From assembly GCF_035046485.1 (NCBI RefSeq), contig NC_085138.1, positions 17,544,440 through 17,608,439 of the forward strand: a stretch of DNA of 64,000 nucleotides. The letters are read 5' to 3'. A model generated the notes under the pieces. That model did no database searches. It saw only the letters and a list, made by a program, of their open reading frames with translations, and had not been told where the DNA came from. Made by a program: the position numbers and the translations under genes. Positions 1-11,480 of the stretch are shown here, one piece after another. The first letter of the stretch is position 1. Each line of letters begins with the position of its first letter. The DNA comes from Aedes albopictus. Its lineage: Eukaryota > Arthropoda > Insecta > Diptera > Culicidae.

Positions 1-970
1 TCCTGGAATTCTTAAGAAGGAATTCCTATTGGAATTCTCAAGGAATTCCTCCTGGATTTTTCAAGGAATTCCTCCTGGAATTCTCAAGAAATTCCTCCTG
101 GAATTCTCGAGGACCTCCTCCAGGAATTCTCAAGGAATTCCTCCAGGAATTCTCAAGGAATTTCTCCAGGAATCCTCAATGAATTCCCCCAGGAAATCTC
201 AAGGAATTCCTCCTGGAATTCTCAAGGAATTCCTCTAGGAATTCTCAAGAAATTCCTCCGGGAATTCTCAAGGAATTCCTCCTGGAGTTCTCAAGGAGTT
301 CCTCCTGGAATTCTCAAGGAACTTCTCCAGGAATTCTCAAGGAATTCCTCCAGGAATTCTCAAGGAATTATTCCACGAATTCTCAAGGAATTCTTCCTTG
401 AACTCTCAAGGAATTCCTCCAGCAATTCTCAAGGAATTTCTCCTGGAATTCTCAAGGAATTCCTGCAGGAATTTTCAAGGAATTCCTGCAGGAATTCTCA
501 AAACATTCCTCCAGGAATTCTCAAAACATTCCTCCAGGAATTCTCAAAGCATTCCTCCAGGAATTCTCAAGGAATTTCTCCTGAAATTCTCAAGAAATTC
601 CTCCTGGAATTCTCAAGCAATTCCTCCTGGAATTCTCAAGGAATTCCTCCTGGAATTCTCAATGAATTCCTCCTGGAATTCTCAATGAATTCCTCCTGGA
701 ATTCTCAAGGAATTCCTCCTGGAATTCTGAAGGAATTCCTCCTGGAATTCTCAAGGAATTCCTCCTGGAATTCTCAAGGAATTCCTCCTGGACTTCTCAA
801 GGAATTCCTCCAGGAATTCTCAAGGAATTCCTCCAGGAATTCTCAAGGAATTCCTCCAGGAATTCTCAAGGAATTCCTCCAGGAATTCTCAAGGAATTCC
901 TCCAGGAATTCTCAAGGAATTCCTCCAGGAATTCTCAAGGAATTCCTCCTGGAATTCTCAAGGAATTCCT

Positions 971-2478
971 CTTGGAATTCTTACAGAATTCCTCCTGGAA
1001 TTCTCAAGGAATTTCTCCTGGAATTCTCAAGGAATTCCTCCTGGAATTCTTACGGAATTCCTCTTGGAATTCTGAAGGAATTCCACTTGGAATTCTCAAG
1101 AAGGAATTCTTCCTGGAATTCTCAAGGAATTCCTCCTGGATTTCTCAAGGAATTCCTCTTGGAATTCTCAAGGAATTCCTCCTGGAATTCTCAAGGGATT
1201 CCTCCTGGAATTCTCAAGGAATTCCTCCTGGAATTCTCAAGGGATTCCTCCTGGAATTCTCAAGGAATTCCTCCTGGAATTCTCAAGGAATTCCTCCTGG
1301 AATTCTCAAGGAATTCCTCTTGGAATTCTTACAGAATTCCTCCAGGAATTCTCAAGGAATTTCTCCTGGAATTCTCAAGGAATTCCTCCTGGAATTCTTA
1401 CGGAATTCCTCCTGGAATTCTGAAGGAATTCCACTTGGAATTCTCAAGAAGGAATTCTTCCTGGAATTCTCAAGGAATTCCTCCTGGATTTCTCAAGGAA
1501 TTCCTCTTGGAATTCTCAAGAAATTCCTCCTGAAATTCTCAAGAAGGATTTCCTCCTGGAATTCTCAAGGAATTCCTCCTGGATTTCTCAAGAAATTCCT
1601 CTTGGAATTCTCAAGAAATTCCTCCTGAAATTCTCAAGAAGGATTTCCTCCAGGAATTCTCAAGGAATTCCTCCAGGAATTCTCAAGGAATTCCTCCAGG
1701 AATTCTCAAGGAATTCCTCCAGGAATTCTCAAGGAATTCCTCCAGGAATTCTCAAGGAATTCCTCCAGGAATTCTCAAGGAATTCCTCCAGGAATTCTCA
1801 AGGAATTCCTCCAGGAATTCTCAAGGAATTCCTCCAGGAATTCTCAAGGAATTCCTCCGGGAATTCTCAAGGAATTCCTCCAGGAATTCTCAAGGAATTC
1901 CTCCAGGAATTCTCAAGGAATTCCTCCAGGAATTCTCAAGGAATTCCTCCTGGAATTCTCAAGGAATTCCTCTTGGAATTCTTACAGAATTCCTCCTGGA
2001 ATTCTCAAGGAATTTCTCCTGGAATTCTCAAGGAATTCCTCCTGGAATTCTTACGGAATTCCTCCTGGAATTCTGAAGGAATTCCACTTGGAATTCTCAA
2101 GAAGGAATTCTTCCTGGAATTCTCAAGGAATTCCTCCTGGATTTCTCAAGGAATTCCTCCTGGATTTCTCAAGGAATTCCTCTTGGAATTCTCAAGGAAT
2201 TCCTCCTGGAATTCTCAAGGGATTCCCCTGGAGTTCTCAAGGAATTCCTCCTGGAATTCTCAAGGGATTCCTCCTGGAATTCTCAAGGAATTCCTCCTGG
2301 AATTCTCAAGGAATTCCTCCTGGAATTCTCAAGGAATTCCTCTTGGAATTCTTACAGAATTCCTCCAGGAATTCTCAAGGAATTTCTCCTGGAATTCTCA
2401 AGGAATTCCTCCTGGAATTCTTACGGAATTCCTCCTGGAATTCTGAAGGAATTCCACTTGGAATTCTCAAGAAGGAAT
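971..2478 (+). repeat. Four copies of a smaller higher-order block
   Basis: A distinctive string of variant units (CTTGGAATTCTTACAG, then an ATTTCTCC variant, TTCTTACGG, TTCTGAAGG, TTCCACTTGG, CTCAAGAAGG) starts at 971, 1319, 1972 and 2342. The intervals are 348, 653 and 370 bp. The first and third are close to 15 and 16 units. The block was copied several times inside the 23-bp array, before or together with the 2,714-bp duplication. Confidence 0.85.
1645..1945 (+). repeat. Homogenised CCAGG sub-array
   Basis: About 13 consecutive 23-bp units carry the CCTCCAGGAATTC variant with almost no further change (one CCGGG near 1858). This contrasts with the mixed variants on both sides and points to recent local expansion or gene conversion. 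Confidence 0.8.
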
Positions 2479-2714
2479 TCTTCCTGGAATTCTCAAGGAA
2501 TTCCTCCTGGATTTCTCAAGGAATTCCTCTTGGAATTCTCAAGAAATTCCTCCTGAAATTCTCAAGAAGGATTTCCTCCTGGAATTCTCAAGTAACTCCT
2601 CCTGGAATTCTCAAGTAATTCCTCCTGAGATTCACAAGGAATTCCTCCTGGAATTCTCAAGGAACTCATCCTAGAATTCTCAAGGAATTCCTCCTGGAAT
2701 TCTCAAGGAATTCT

Positions 2715-3530
2715 TCCTGGAATTCTTAAGAAGGAATTCCTATTGGAATTCTCAAGGAATTCCTCCTGGATTTTTCAAGGAATTCCTCCTGGAATTCTCA
2801 AGAAATTCCTCCTGGAATTCTCGAGGACCTCCTCCAGGAATTCACAAGGAATTCCTCCAGGAATTCTCAAGGAATTTCTCCAGGAATCCTCAATGAATTC
2901 CCCCAGGAAATCTCAAGGAATTCCTCCTGGAATTCTCAAGGAATTCCTCTAGGAATTCTCAAGAAATTCCTCCGGGAATTCTCAAGGAATTCCTCCTGGA
3001 GTTCTCAAGGAGTTCCTCCTGGAATTCTCAAGGAACTTCTCCAGGAATTCTCAAGGAATTCCTCCAGGAATTCTCAAGGAATTATTCCACGAATTCTCAA
3101 GGAATTCTTCCTTGAACTCTCAAGGAATTCCTCCAGCAATTCTCAAGGAATTTCTCCTGGAATTCTCAAGGAATTCCTGCAGGAATTTTCAAGGAATTCC
3201 TGCAGGAATTCTCAAAACATTCCTCCAGGAATTCTCAAAACATTCCTCCAGGAATTCTCAAAGCATTCCTCCAGGAATTCTCAAGGAATTTCTCCTGAAA
3301 TTCTCAAGAAATTCCTCCTGGAATTCTCAAGCAATTCCTCCTGGAATTCTCAAGGAATTCCTCCTGGAATTCTCAATGAATTCCTCCTGGAATTCTCAAT
3401 GAATTCCTCCTGGAATTCTCAAGGAATTCCTCCTGGAATTCTGAAGGAATTCCTCCTGGAATTCTCAAGGAATTCCTCCTGGAATTCTCAAGGAATTCCT
3501 CCTGGACTTCTCAAGGAATTCCTCCAGAAA
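2715..3530 (+). repeat. Second copy of a higher-order block (first copy 1-816)
   Basis: Bases 1-816 recur at an offset of 2,714 bp with very few differences. One is TTCTCAAGG near 129 against TTCACAAGG in the second copy. The copies share irregular landmarks such as TTCTTAAGAAGGAATTCC, TCTCGAGGACC and AAAACATTCC. Matching irregularities, not just matching units, show a segmental duplication of a multi-unit block. Similarity breaks near 817/3531, where CCAGGAATT in copy 1 is CCAGAAATT in copy 2. Confidence 0.9.
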
Positions 3531-3548
3531 TTCTCAAGGAATTCCTCC

Positions 3549-3834
3549 GGGAATTCTCAAGGAATTCCTCCGGGAATTCTCAAGGAATTCCTCCGGGAAT
3601 TCTCAAGGAATTCCTCCGGGAATTCTCAAGGAATTCCTCCGGGAATTCTCAAGGAATTCCTCCGGGAATTCTCAAGGAATTCCTCCGGGAATTCTCAAGG
3701 AATTCCTCCGGGAATTCTCAAGGAATTCCTCCGGGAATTCTCAAGGAATTCCTCCGGGAATTCTCAAGGAATTCCTCCGGGAATTCTCAAGGAATTCCTC
3801 CGGGAATTCTCAAGGAATTCCTCCGGGAATTCTC
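3549..3834 (+). repeat. Homogenised CCGGG sub-array, 13 units
   Basis: Thirteen consecutive units carry CCGGGAATTCTC, with GGG starting at 3549 and every 23 bp through 3825. Each contains GGGAATTCTC, one base off the kappaB/Rel consensus GGGRNNYYCC. Four more such units start at 4169, 4192, 4215 and 4238. The subtype is almost absent from the first 2.7-kb duplicate, so it expanded after that duplication. Confidence 0.85.
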
Positions 3835-4560
3835 AAGAAATTCCTCCTGGAATTCTCAAGGACTTCCTCCAGGAATTCTCAAGGAATTACTTATGGAATT
3901 CTCAAGGAATTACTCTTGGAATTCTCAAGGAATTCCTCTTGGAATTCTCAAGGAATTCCTCCTGGAATTCTCAAGGAATTCCTCCAGGAATTCTCAAAAA
4001 ATTCTTCCGGGAATTCTCAAGGAATTCCGCTTGAAATTCTCAAGAAATTCTTCCTGAAGTTCTTAAGGAATTCCTCCTGGAATTCTCAAGGAATTCCCCC
4101 AGGAATTCTCAAGGAATTCCTCCAGGAATTCACAAGAATTCCCCCAGGAATTCACAAGGAATTCCTCCGGGAATTCTCAAGGAATTCCTCCGGGAATTCT
4201 CAAGGAATTCCTCCGGGAATTCTCAAGGAATTCCTCCGGGAATTCTCAAGGAATTCCTCCTGGAATTCTCAAGGAATTCCCCCAGGAATTCTCAAGGAAT
4301 TCCTTATGGAATTCTCAAGGAATTACTCTTGGAATTCTCAAGGAATTCCTCTTGGAATTCTTAAGGAATTCCTCTTGGAATTCTCAAGGAATTCCTCCTG
4401 GAATTCTCAAGGAATTCCTCCTGGAATTCTCAAGGAATTCCTCCTGGAATTCTCAAGGAATTCCTCCAGGAATTCTCAAAAAATTCTTCCGGGAATTCTC
4501 AAGGAATTCCGCTTGAAATTCTCAAGAAATTCTTCCTGAAGTTCTTTAGGAATTCCTCCG

Positions 4561-5485
4561 GGAATTCTCAAGGAATTCCTCCTGGAATTCCCTAAGGATT
4601 CCTCCTGAAATTTCCTCCAGGTTTCCTCCAGAAATTCTTCCAGAAATTCTCAAGGAATTCTCAATTCTCATGGAATTACTCCAGAATATCTCAAGAAATT
4701 CCTCCGGGGATGATCCAGGTATTTCGCCAGGAATTCTCAGGAATCCCTCCATGGAATGCTTCAGGGCTTTCTGTAGGAGTTCCTTCAGGAATTTTTCCAG
4801 GGATTCCTTCAGGAGCTTCTCCTACGATTTCTCTAGTTGCTTTTCCAGGGATTTATCTCGTTATTTCTCCAAGGTTTCCCTCAGGAACTCTCCCAGAAAT
4901 GCCTTTAGCGGTTCTCCCATGGAGTTTTTCAGGAGCTTTTCCAGGGATACCTTCAGCAAAATCTACCAGAAATTCCTCCAGGAATTTGCCCAGGAATGCC
5001 GTCAGCGATTCCTGCAGAAATTTCTCCAGGGATTCTTCCAGGAATTCCTTCAACGATTTTTCCTTTGATTTCTCCAAAAACTCTTTCAGGGATTTCTTCA
5101 GAAACTCCTCAAGGGGTTACTCCTGAAACTTTTTCAGTGAAACTTCTTCAGGGATTTCTCCAGGAATTACTCTTGGGATTGCTCCAAGCATCCCTTCAAC
5201 GATTCCTACAGGAATTGATTCAGGGACGTTTCCAGAAATTCATCAAGCGATTTTTTGCAGATATGTATTTAATTTGGAATTTCTTCAAGGGCTCCTTCAG
5301 TAATTTCTCTATGTATTCCTTCAGAAATTCCTCTAGGGACTCCTCCTAAGGATTACTTGAGGAATTCTTCCATGGTTTTCTTTAGGAATTTCTCCAGGGA
5401 TTCTTTCGGGTAGTCCTCCCGGAATTCCTCTGAGAATTTCTCCAGCGATGTCTCCCGGAATTCCTCCAGAAGTTTCTCATTCAAA
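4561..5485 (+). repeat. Degenerate edge of the 23-bp satellite
   Basis: GGAATTCCTCC-like words continue but spacing and sequence are increasingly scrambled, and recognisable units end near 5485. Open frames here have an S/F/R/N-rich composition that mirrors the satellite and are not genes. Confidence 0.8.
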
Positions 5486-6343
5486 ACCAAATGAATTTGC
5501 AGATTTCACGCTGCTGTGAAGTACGTTTTTCGTTGCCTCTCCACGGTGGCGCACCTTCACACACACTCTGTCCCATGTAGCAAAAATGCTGGGCAACAAC
5601 CTGCAAAGGCGGTTTTTGCAACAGATCTGGAAGTTAGCTTTATGTTCTAAACTGAGATGTTCTTTTTAGTTTTCTTCACTGAAGCAACAGAGGACCCTCA
5701 GGTTTTTGTTTTTTGAAAGCTGAAGAAACCTCGGTTCAACTAGATAGAAATAAATATTACCAATGACAAGGATTCTCTCCGTTGGCTGCTGTTGGCCAAC
5801 GCTGGAAAACCCACATAAATAGAGCAGAAAAAATGAGTTGCACACACCGTTACATACACCCACCACCACCAGTTATTCTGAAGACAACCATGGAAAACCA
5901 TTGCTGAGGCTATGGTTGCATGGGAAAAATGCTCCCCTCGGAATCTCCGAAGGGGACAAGTGAGCTCAAAGTGCACGACGAAAAAAAAAAGAACACACAA
6001 TCTCGTCTCCGGGCGAAGCCGACTTCTACCTTGTACCGACGCTCTACTGTGTGGTGGCGGCGCATAAGCGAAGAAAGGATCCTGAATGGAAGGAAAATTT
6101 ATGTGCTCGTCTTCCGACTTTGTAGCGATGCGATCGCTGGCCGGATCGGATGGCTGACTGCCTGCCTGGGAACAAGTGTGAATATAAATAGTGTCAAGAG
6201 TGAGGCGGGGGATGTATGAGGGGAGACCGGTGTTGAATGCACAGTTTGTGCAGAACTACTCATATCTGACCATTGAGAATTGAGAATTGAGAAACTTACT
6301 GAGCAGGATTAAATTAAAATTTGAATTGTGAAAAAAAAACACG
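5486..6343. other. Unique-looking DNA, no supported gene
   Basis: No tandem repeat and no recognisable protein. Short open frames on both strands lack family features. A homopolymer A run lies at about 5980-5990. Confidence 0.5.
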
Positions 6344-6417
6344 TGCTTCGGTGGGAATCGAACCCACAGCTCCCAATTCGCTAGACGGGGGCTTCTATTA
6401 CTCCAAGCCACGGAGTC
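6344..6417 (-). repeat. tRNA-like sequence, probably the head of a SINE or a pseudo-tRNA
   Basis: On the minus strand there is a perfect T-arm, GTGGG-TTCGATT-CCCAC (6351-6367), containing a Pol III B-box, and a weak A-box-like GTGGCTTGGAG upstream. The 5' GACTCCG has no matching acceptor strand at the 3' end, so a working tRNA is unlikely. Family assignment would need a comparison with mosquito SINEs. Confidence 0.55.
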
Positions 6418-7855
6418 AAAAAAGGAAGATCATCTGCACTTATACACTGAAGATGTCCGTTAGTTCCAAAAAGCTATCTTATTGGTTCCTTGTGTATTTA
6501 CCTATAACTGATCTGAGGATACTGAAGCAGCAACTATAAGTGAGAAGTGAAGCTTATCAAGCGAAGCGTTCATCAAATTCCACTACTGCAATTGCTGCAT
6601 TATTGTTTCCGTATTCATAAAAATACTAAAATATTTTTTCTTAAAGCGCATTCCATCCCACCCACATCTTCTTTCAGTGACGACGAATGATGGCATCTTG
6701 GGATAGTACTTGGATTTTCTTCCACTTGGATTGCTGCCACTACTGTAGAGCCGGGCCAACCAAACCGGTCCGTTTGAGGCAGGAACCACACGGTGGTGGC
6801 GGCCAGCGGTTGACTGGGCAAAGAATATAATCTGTGGGATTTCTTTTCGTTTACTCATATGCATATAAGCAAGCATGCAAGCAAACGCTTTCCCAATGTG
6901 GCGACAACAACGGAAAACGACAACAAGCATCCGAGCAGAAGCAATGTCACCCGGTTGACATGACAAACTGTGTGTGTCTCTGGGCTTGTGGGGCGGACGA
7001 CGGCAGGACAGGATCAGGACGAGCGAGTTGAGCCATTTCTTTTTCCATGGAAGCAGATGATGCGGCGGGCCATCCATAACAAGTGTGGAGTGTTATTTTT
7101 GGACCCACAGCACAGAATGCTGCCCCGGTGATGAGCGGATATAAAGGAGAGGCACTTGAGTTAAGAATAAGGAATATTGCCGAGACTTGCCGAGAATAAT
7201 TCATGATCAGTGAAGTAGAACTTGGTTTGGGGTGTGTTCAGTGTGGTTTCTTCGACATTTTTGCTTGGCATTTCACGTACACTCGGGAGAACTGCATTAC
7301 AGAAGAGTAATTCACTAACGTTGAGGGGCGTTGTTTTTTTTTTTCAGTCGAATGAGAACCAGTATGACATGAAATTTTTTGTCATTTTATTTGTGGTTTT
7401 CATTTGTTTAAACTTTATTGTCAAAAGATATCTACAATGTAAATTACTAACATTGTTAAAGCTGAATCTATAAGAATATATCATCTTCAACTGCATCTGA
7501 TCATTCGAGGTCATTAGTGCTAAGCGCCAAATCCACCTATTTCCTCCTCAACTTAAAAATCAGTATTCTTTGCTGGGTGGCTATCTTCTCTCGTTGCTCT
7601 TTGACTTTTTGACGACGTGACCAGCCTGAGAAGATGCCAGCTGTGATTTATATCAACTTAATATAAGACATTTCTCTATGAACTAGCGTTAGACTCCTGA
7701 GTACTTGATATATGCCATTAGCTGAGTAGTTTGGTGCCATTTTCAGGATAGTTTATTGTTTGTAGCACTAAACGTGTTCTACAACTTCTTTAAATTGACT
7801 GAACTTATGGACGTGAGGGGAAATCCTATGGGTTATTATTTATTGCATCGTTGAG
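6418..7855. other. Unique-looking DNA, no supported gene
   Basis: Mixed-composition DNA without tandem structure. Open frames up to 164 codons overlap on both strands and show no recognisable domain. A short T run occurs near 7331-7342. It could be host intergenic DNA; I see no regulatory element I can name. Confidence 0.45.
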
Positions 7856-8459
7856 TTTCCTGGAAGAATCCCTGGAGCAATACTAGAGGAACTCATAGGG
7901 GAATCTCTGGAGGAACTCCAGGGGGCATCTTGGAGGAATTTCTGGAAAAATTCCTGAAGGAATTCCTGGAGGAATCCTGAAGGAAATCCTAAAAGAATCT
8001 TAGAGGAATTTCAGAAGGAGTCCTGGAGGAATCATGGAGGAATCCTGGTGGAAATCCTGGAAGAATTATGGAGGCATTCCTGATGAAATCCTGAAGGAAT
8101 TCCTGGAGGAATCCTGGAGGAAGTCCTGAAGGAATCCTGGAGGAATTCCTGCAGAAATCCTGGAGGAATTCTTGGAGGGATCCTGATTAAATCCTGGAGG
8201 AATTCCTGGAGGAATCCTGGAGGAATTCCTGCAAAAATCCTGGAGGAACTCTTGGAGGAATTCCTGGAGAAATCCTGGAGGAACTCCTGGCAGAATCCTT
8301 GAGGAACTCCTGGTGGAATCCTGGAGGAACTCCTGGCAGAATCCTTGAGGAACTCCTGGTGGAATCCTGGAGATGTTCCTGAAGAAATCCTGAAGGAATT
8401 CGTGGAGGGGTCCTGAGGAATTCCTGGAGAAATCCTGGAAAAATTCCTGGAAGAATCCA
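7856..8459 (-). repeat. Degenerate left edge of the second 23-bp satellite
   Basis: Words such as GGAGGAATCCTGGAGGAATTC appear with irregular spacing and many substitutions. Order increases toward 8460. Confidence 0.85.
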
Positions 8460-11400
8460 GGAAGAATCCTGGAAGAATTCCTGGAGGAATCCTGGCAGAA
8501 TTCCTGGAGGAATCCTGGCAGAATTCCTGGAGGAATCCTGGCAGAATTCCTGGAGAAATCCTGGCAGAATTCCTCGAGGAATCCTGGCAGAATTCCTGGA
8601 GGAATCCTGGCAGAATTCCTGGAGGAATCCTGGCAGAATTCCTGGAGGAATCCTGGCAGAATTCCTGGAGGAAACCTGGCAGAATTCCTGGAGGAATCCT
8701 GGAAAAATTCCTGGAAGAATCCTGGAAGAATTCCTGGAGGAATCCTGGAAGAATTCCTGGAGGAATCCTGGAAGAACTCCTGGAGGAATCCTGGAAGAAT
8801 TCCTGGAGGAATCCTGGAAGAATTCCTGGAGGAATCCTGGAAGAATTCCTGGAGGAATCCTGGAAGAATTCCTGGAGGAATCCTGGAAGAATTCCTGGAG
8901 GAATCCTGGAAAAATTCCTGGAAGAATCCTGGAAGAATTCCTGGAGGAATCCTGGAAGAATTCCTGGAGGAATCCTGGAAGAATTCCTGGAGGAATCCTG
9001 GAAGAATTCCTGGAGGAATCCTGGAAGAATTCCTGGAGGAATCCTGGAAGAATTCCTGGAGGAATCCTGGAAGAATTCCTGGAGGAATCCTGGAAGAATT
9101 CCTGGAGGAATCCTGGAAGAATTCCTGGAGGAATCCTGGAAGAATTCCTGGAGGAATCCTGGAAGAATTCCTGGAGGAATCCTGGAAGAATTCCTGGAGG
9201 AATCCTGGAAGAATTCCTGGAGGAATCCTGGAAGAATTCCTGGAGGAATCCTGGAAGAATTCCTGGAGGAATCCTGGAAGAATTCCTGGAGGAATCCTGG
9301 AAGAATTCCTGGAGGAATCCTGGAAGAATTCCTGGAGGAATCCTGGAAGAATTCCTGGAGGAATCCTGGAAGAATTCCTGGAGGAATCCTGGAAGAATTC
9401 CTGGAGGAATCCTGGAAGAATTCCTGGAGGAATCCTGGAAGAATTCCTGGAGGAATCCTGGAAGAATTCCTGGAGGAATCCTGGAAGAATTCCTGGAGGA
9501 ATCCTGGAAGAATTCCTGGAGGAATCCTGGAAGAATTCCTGGAGGAATCCTGGAAGAATTCCTGGAGGAATCCTGGAAGAATTCCTGGGGAATCCTGGAA
9601 GAATTCCTGGAGGAATCCTGGAAGAATTCCTGTAGGAATCCTGGAAGAATTCCTGGAGGAATCCTGGAAGAATTCCTGGAGGAATCCTGGAAGAATTCCT
9701 GGAGGAATCCTGGAAGAATTCCTGGAGGAATCCTGGAAGAATTCCTGGAGGAATCCTGGAAGAATTCCTGGAGGTATCCTGGAAGAATTCCTGAAGGAAT
9801 CCTGGAAGAATTCCTGGAGGAATCCTGGAAGAATTCCTGGAGGAATCCTGGAAGAATTCCTGGAGGAATCCTGGAAGAATTCCTGGAGGAATCCTGGAAG
9901 AATTCCTGGAGGAATCCTGGAAGAATTCCTGGAGGAATCCTGGAAGAATTCCTGGAGGAATCCTGGAAGAATTCCTGGAGGAATCCTGGAAGAATTCCTG
10001 GAGGAATCCTGGAAGAATTCCTGGAGGAATCCTGGAAGAATTCCTGGAGGAATCCTGGAAGAATTCCTGGAGGAATCCTGGAAGAATTCCTGGAGGAATC
10101 CTGGAAGAATTCCTGGAGGAATCCTGGAAGAATTCCTGGAGGAATCCTGGAAGAATTCCTGGAGGAATCCTGGAAGAATTCCTGGAGGAATCCTGGAAGA
10201 ATTCCTGGAGGAATCCTGGAAGAATTCCTGGAGGAATCCTGGAAGAATTCCTGGAGGAATCCTGGAAGAATTCCTGGAGGAATCCTGGAAGAATTCCTGG
10301 AGGAATCCTGGAAGAATTCCTGGAGGAATCCTGGAAGAATTCCTGGAGGAATCCTGGAAGAATTCCTGGAGGAATCCTGGAAGAATTCCAGGAGGAATCC
10401 TGGAAGAATTCCTGGAGGAATCCTGGAAGAATTCCTGGAGGAATCCTGGAAGAATTCCTGGAGGAATCCTGGAAGAATTCCTGGAGGAATCCTGGAAGAA
10501 TTCCTGGAGGAATCCTGGAAGAATTCCTGGAGGAATCCTGGAAGAATTCCTGGAGGAATCCTGGAAGAATTCCTGGAGGAATCCTGGAAGAATTCCTGGA
10601 GGAATCCTGGAAGAATTCCTGGAGGAATCCTGGAAGAATTCCTGGAGGAATCCTGGAAGAATTCCTGGAGGAATCCTGGAAGAACTCCTGGAGGAATCCT
10701 GGAAGAACTCCTGGAGGAATCCTGGAAGAATTCCTGGAGGAATTCCTGGAAGAATTCCTGGAGGAATCCTGGAAGAATTCCTGGAGGAATCCTGGAAGAA
10801 CTCCTGGAGGAATCCTGGAAGAACTCCTGGAGGAATCCTGGAAGAATTCCTGGAGGAATCCTGGAAGAACTCCTGGAGGAATCCTGGAAGAACTCCTGGA
10901 GGAATCCTGGAAGAATTCCTGGAGGAATTCCTGGAAGAATTCCTGGAGGAATTCCTGGAAGAATTCCTGGAGGAATCCTGGAAGAATTCCTTGAGGAATT
11001 CTGGAAGAATTCCTGGAGGAATCCTGGAAGAATTCCTGGAGGAATCCTGGAAGAATTCCTGGAGGAATCCTGGAAGAATTCCTGGAGGAATCCTGGAAGA
11101 ATTCCTGGAGGAATCCTGGAAGAATTCCTGGAGGAATCCTGGAAGAATTCCTGGAGGAATCCTGGAAGAATTCCTGGAGGAATCCTGGAAGAATTCCTGG
11201 AGGAATCCTGGAAGAATTCCTGGAGGAATCCTGGAAGAATTCCTGGAGGAATCCTGGAAGAATTCCTGGAGGAATCCTGGAAGAATTCCTGGAGGAATCC
11301 TGGAAGAATTCCTGGAGGAATCCTGGAAGAATTCCTGGAGGAATCCTGGAAGAATTCCTGGAGGAATCCTGGAAGAATTCCTGGAGGAATCCTGGAAGAA

Positions 11401-11480
11401 TTCCTGGAGGAATCCTGGAAGAATTCCTGGAGGAATCCTGGAAGAATTCCTGGAGGAATCCTGGAAGAATTCCTGGAGGA
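8460..11480 (-). repeat. Homogeneous core of the second 23-bp satellite, about 130 units
   Basis: A nearly uniform head-to-tail array with core GGAGGAATCCTGGAAGAATT (period 23). Its reverse complement, AGGAATTCTTCCAGGATTCC, aligns with the unit at 1-4560 after small offset gaps, so the two arrays are relatives on opposite strands. A CTGGCAGAATT subtype is confined to about 8485-8700, and GAACTCC or extra-base variants cluster at 10680-10985. The minus strand has no stops in at least two frames, giving overlapping open frames of 1185 codons (8032-11589) and 1122 codons (8187-11555) with a 23-residue period rich in S, R, P, G and F. These are repeat by-products. Confidence 0.95.

Larger units (their letters stand above)
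1..4560 (+). repeat. 23-bp GGAATTCC satellite array, forward orientation
   Basis: A head-to-tail array of a 23-bp unit with core GGAATTCCTCCTGGAATTC followed by a TCAA linker. Most units carry two GAATTC sites. The unit has no stop codon in any forward frame and 23 is not a multiple of 3, so every frame reads a repeating 23-residue peptide (69 nt, three units). This makes several overlapping open frames of 69 to 282 codons that I do not regard as genes. Variants (CCAGG, CCGGG, CTTGG, TTACAG) are clustered, not random, which shows local homogenisation and segmental duplication. The array is already running at base 1, so its left end lies outside the window. Confidence 0.95.

Noticed and set aside
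1..4560. CRISPR-like array
   Set aside because: There are no unique spacers between repeats, no leader and no cas genes, and the period of 23 bp is satellite-like.
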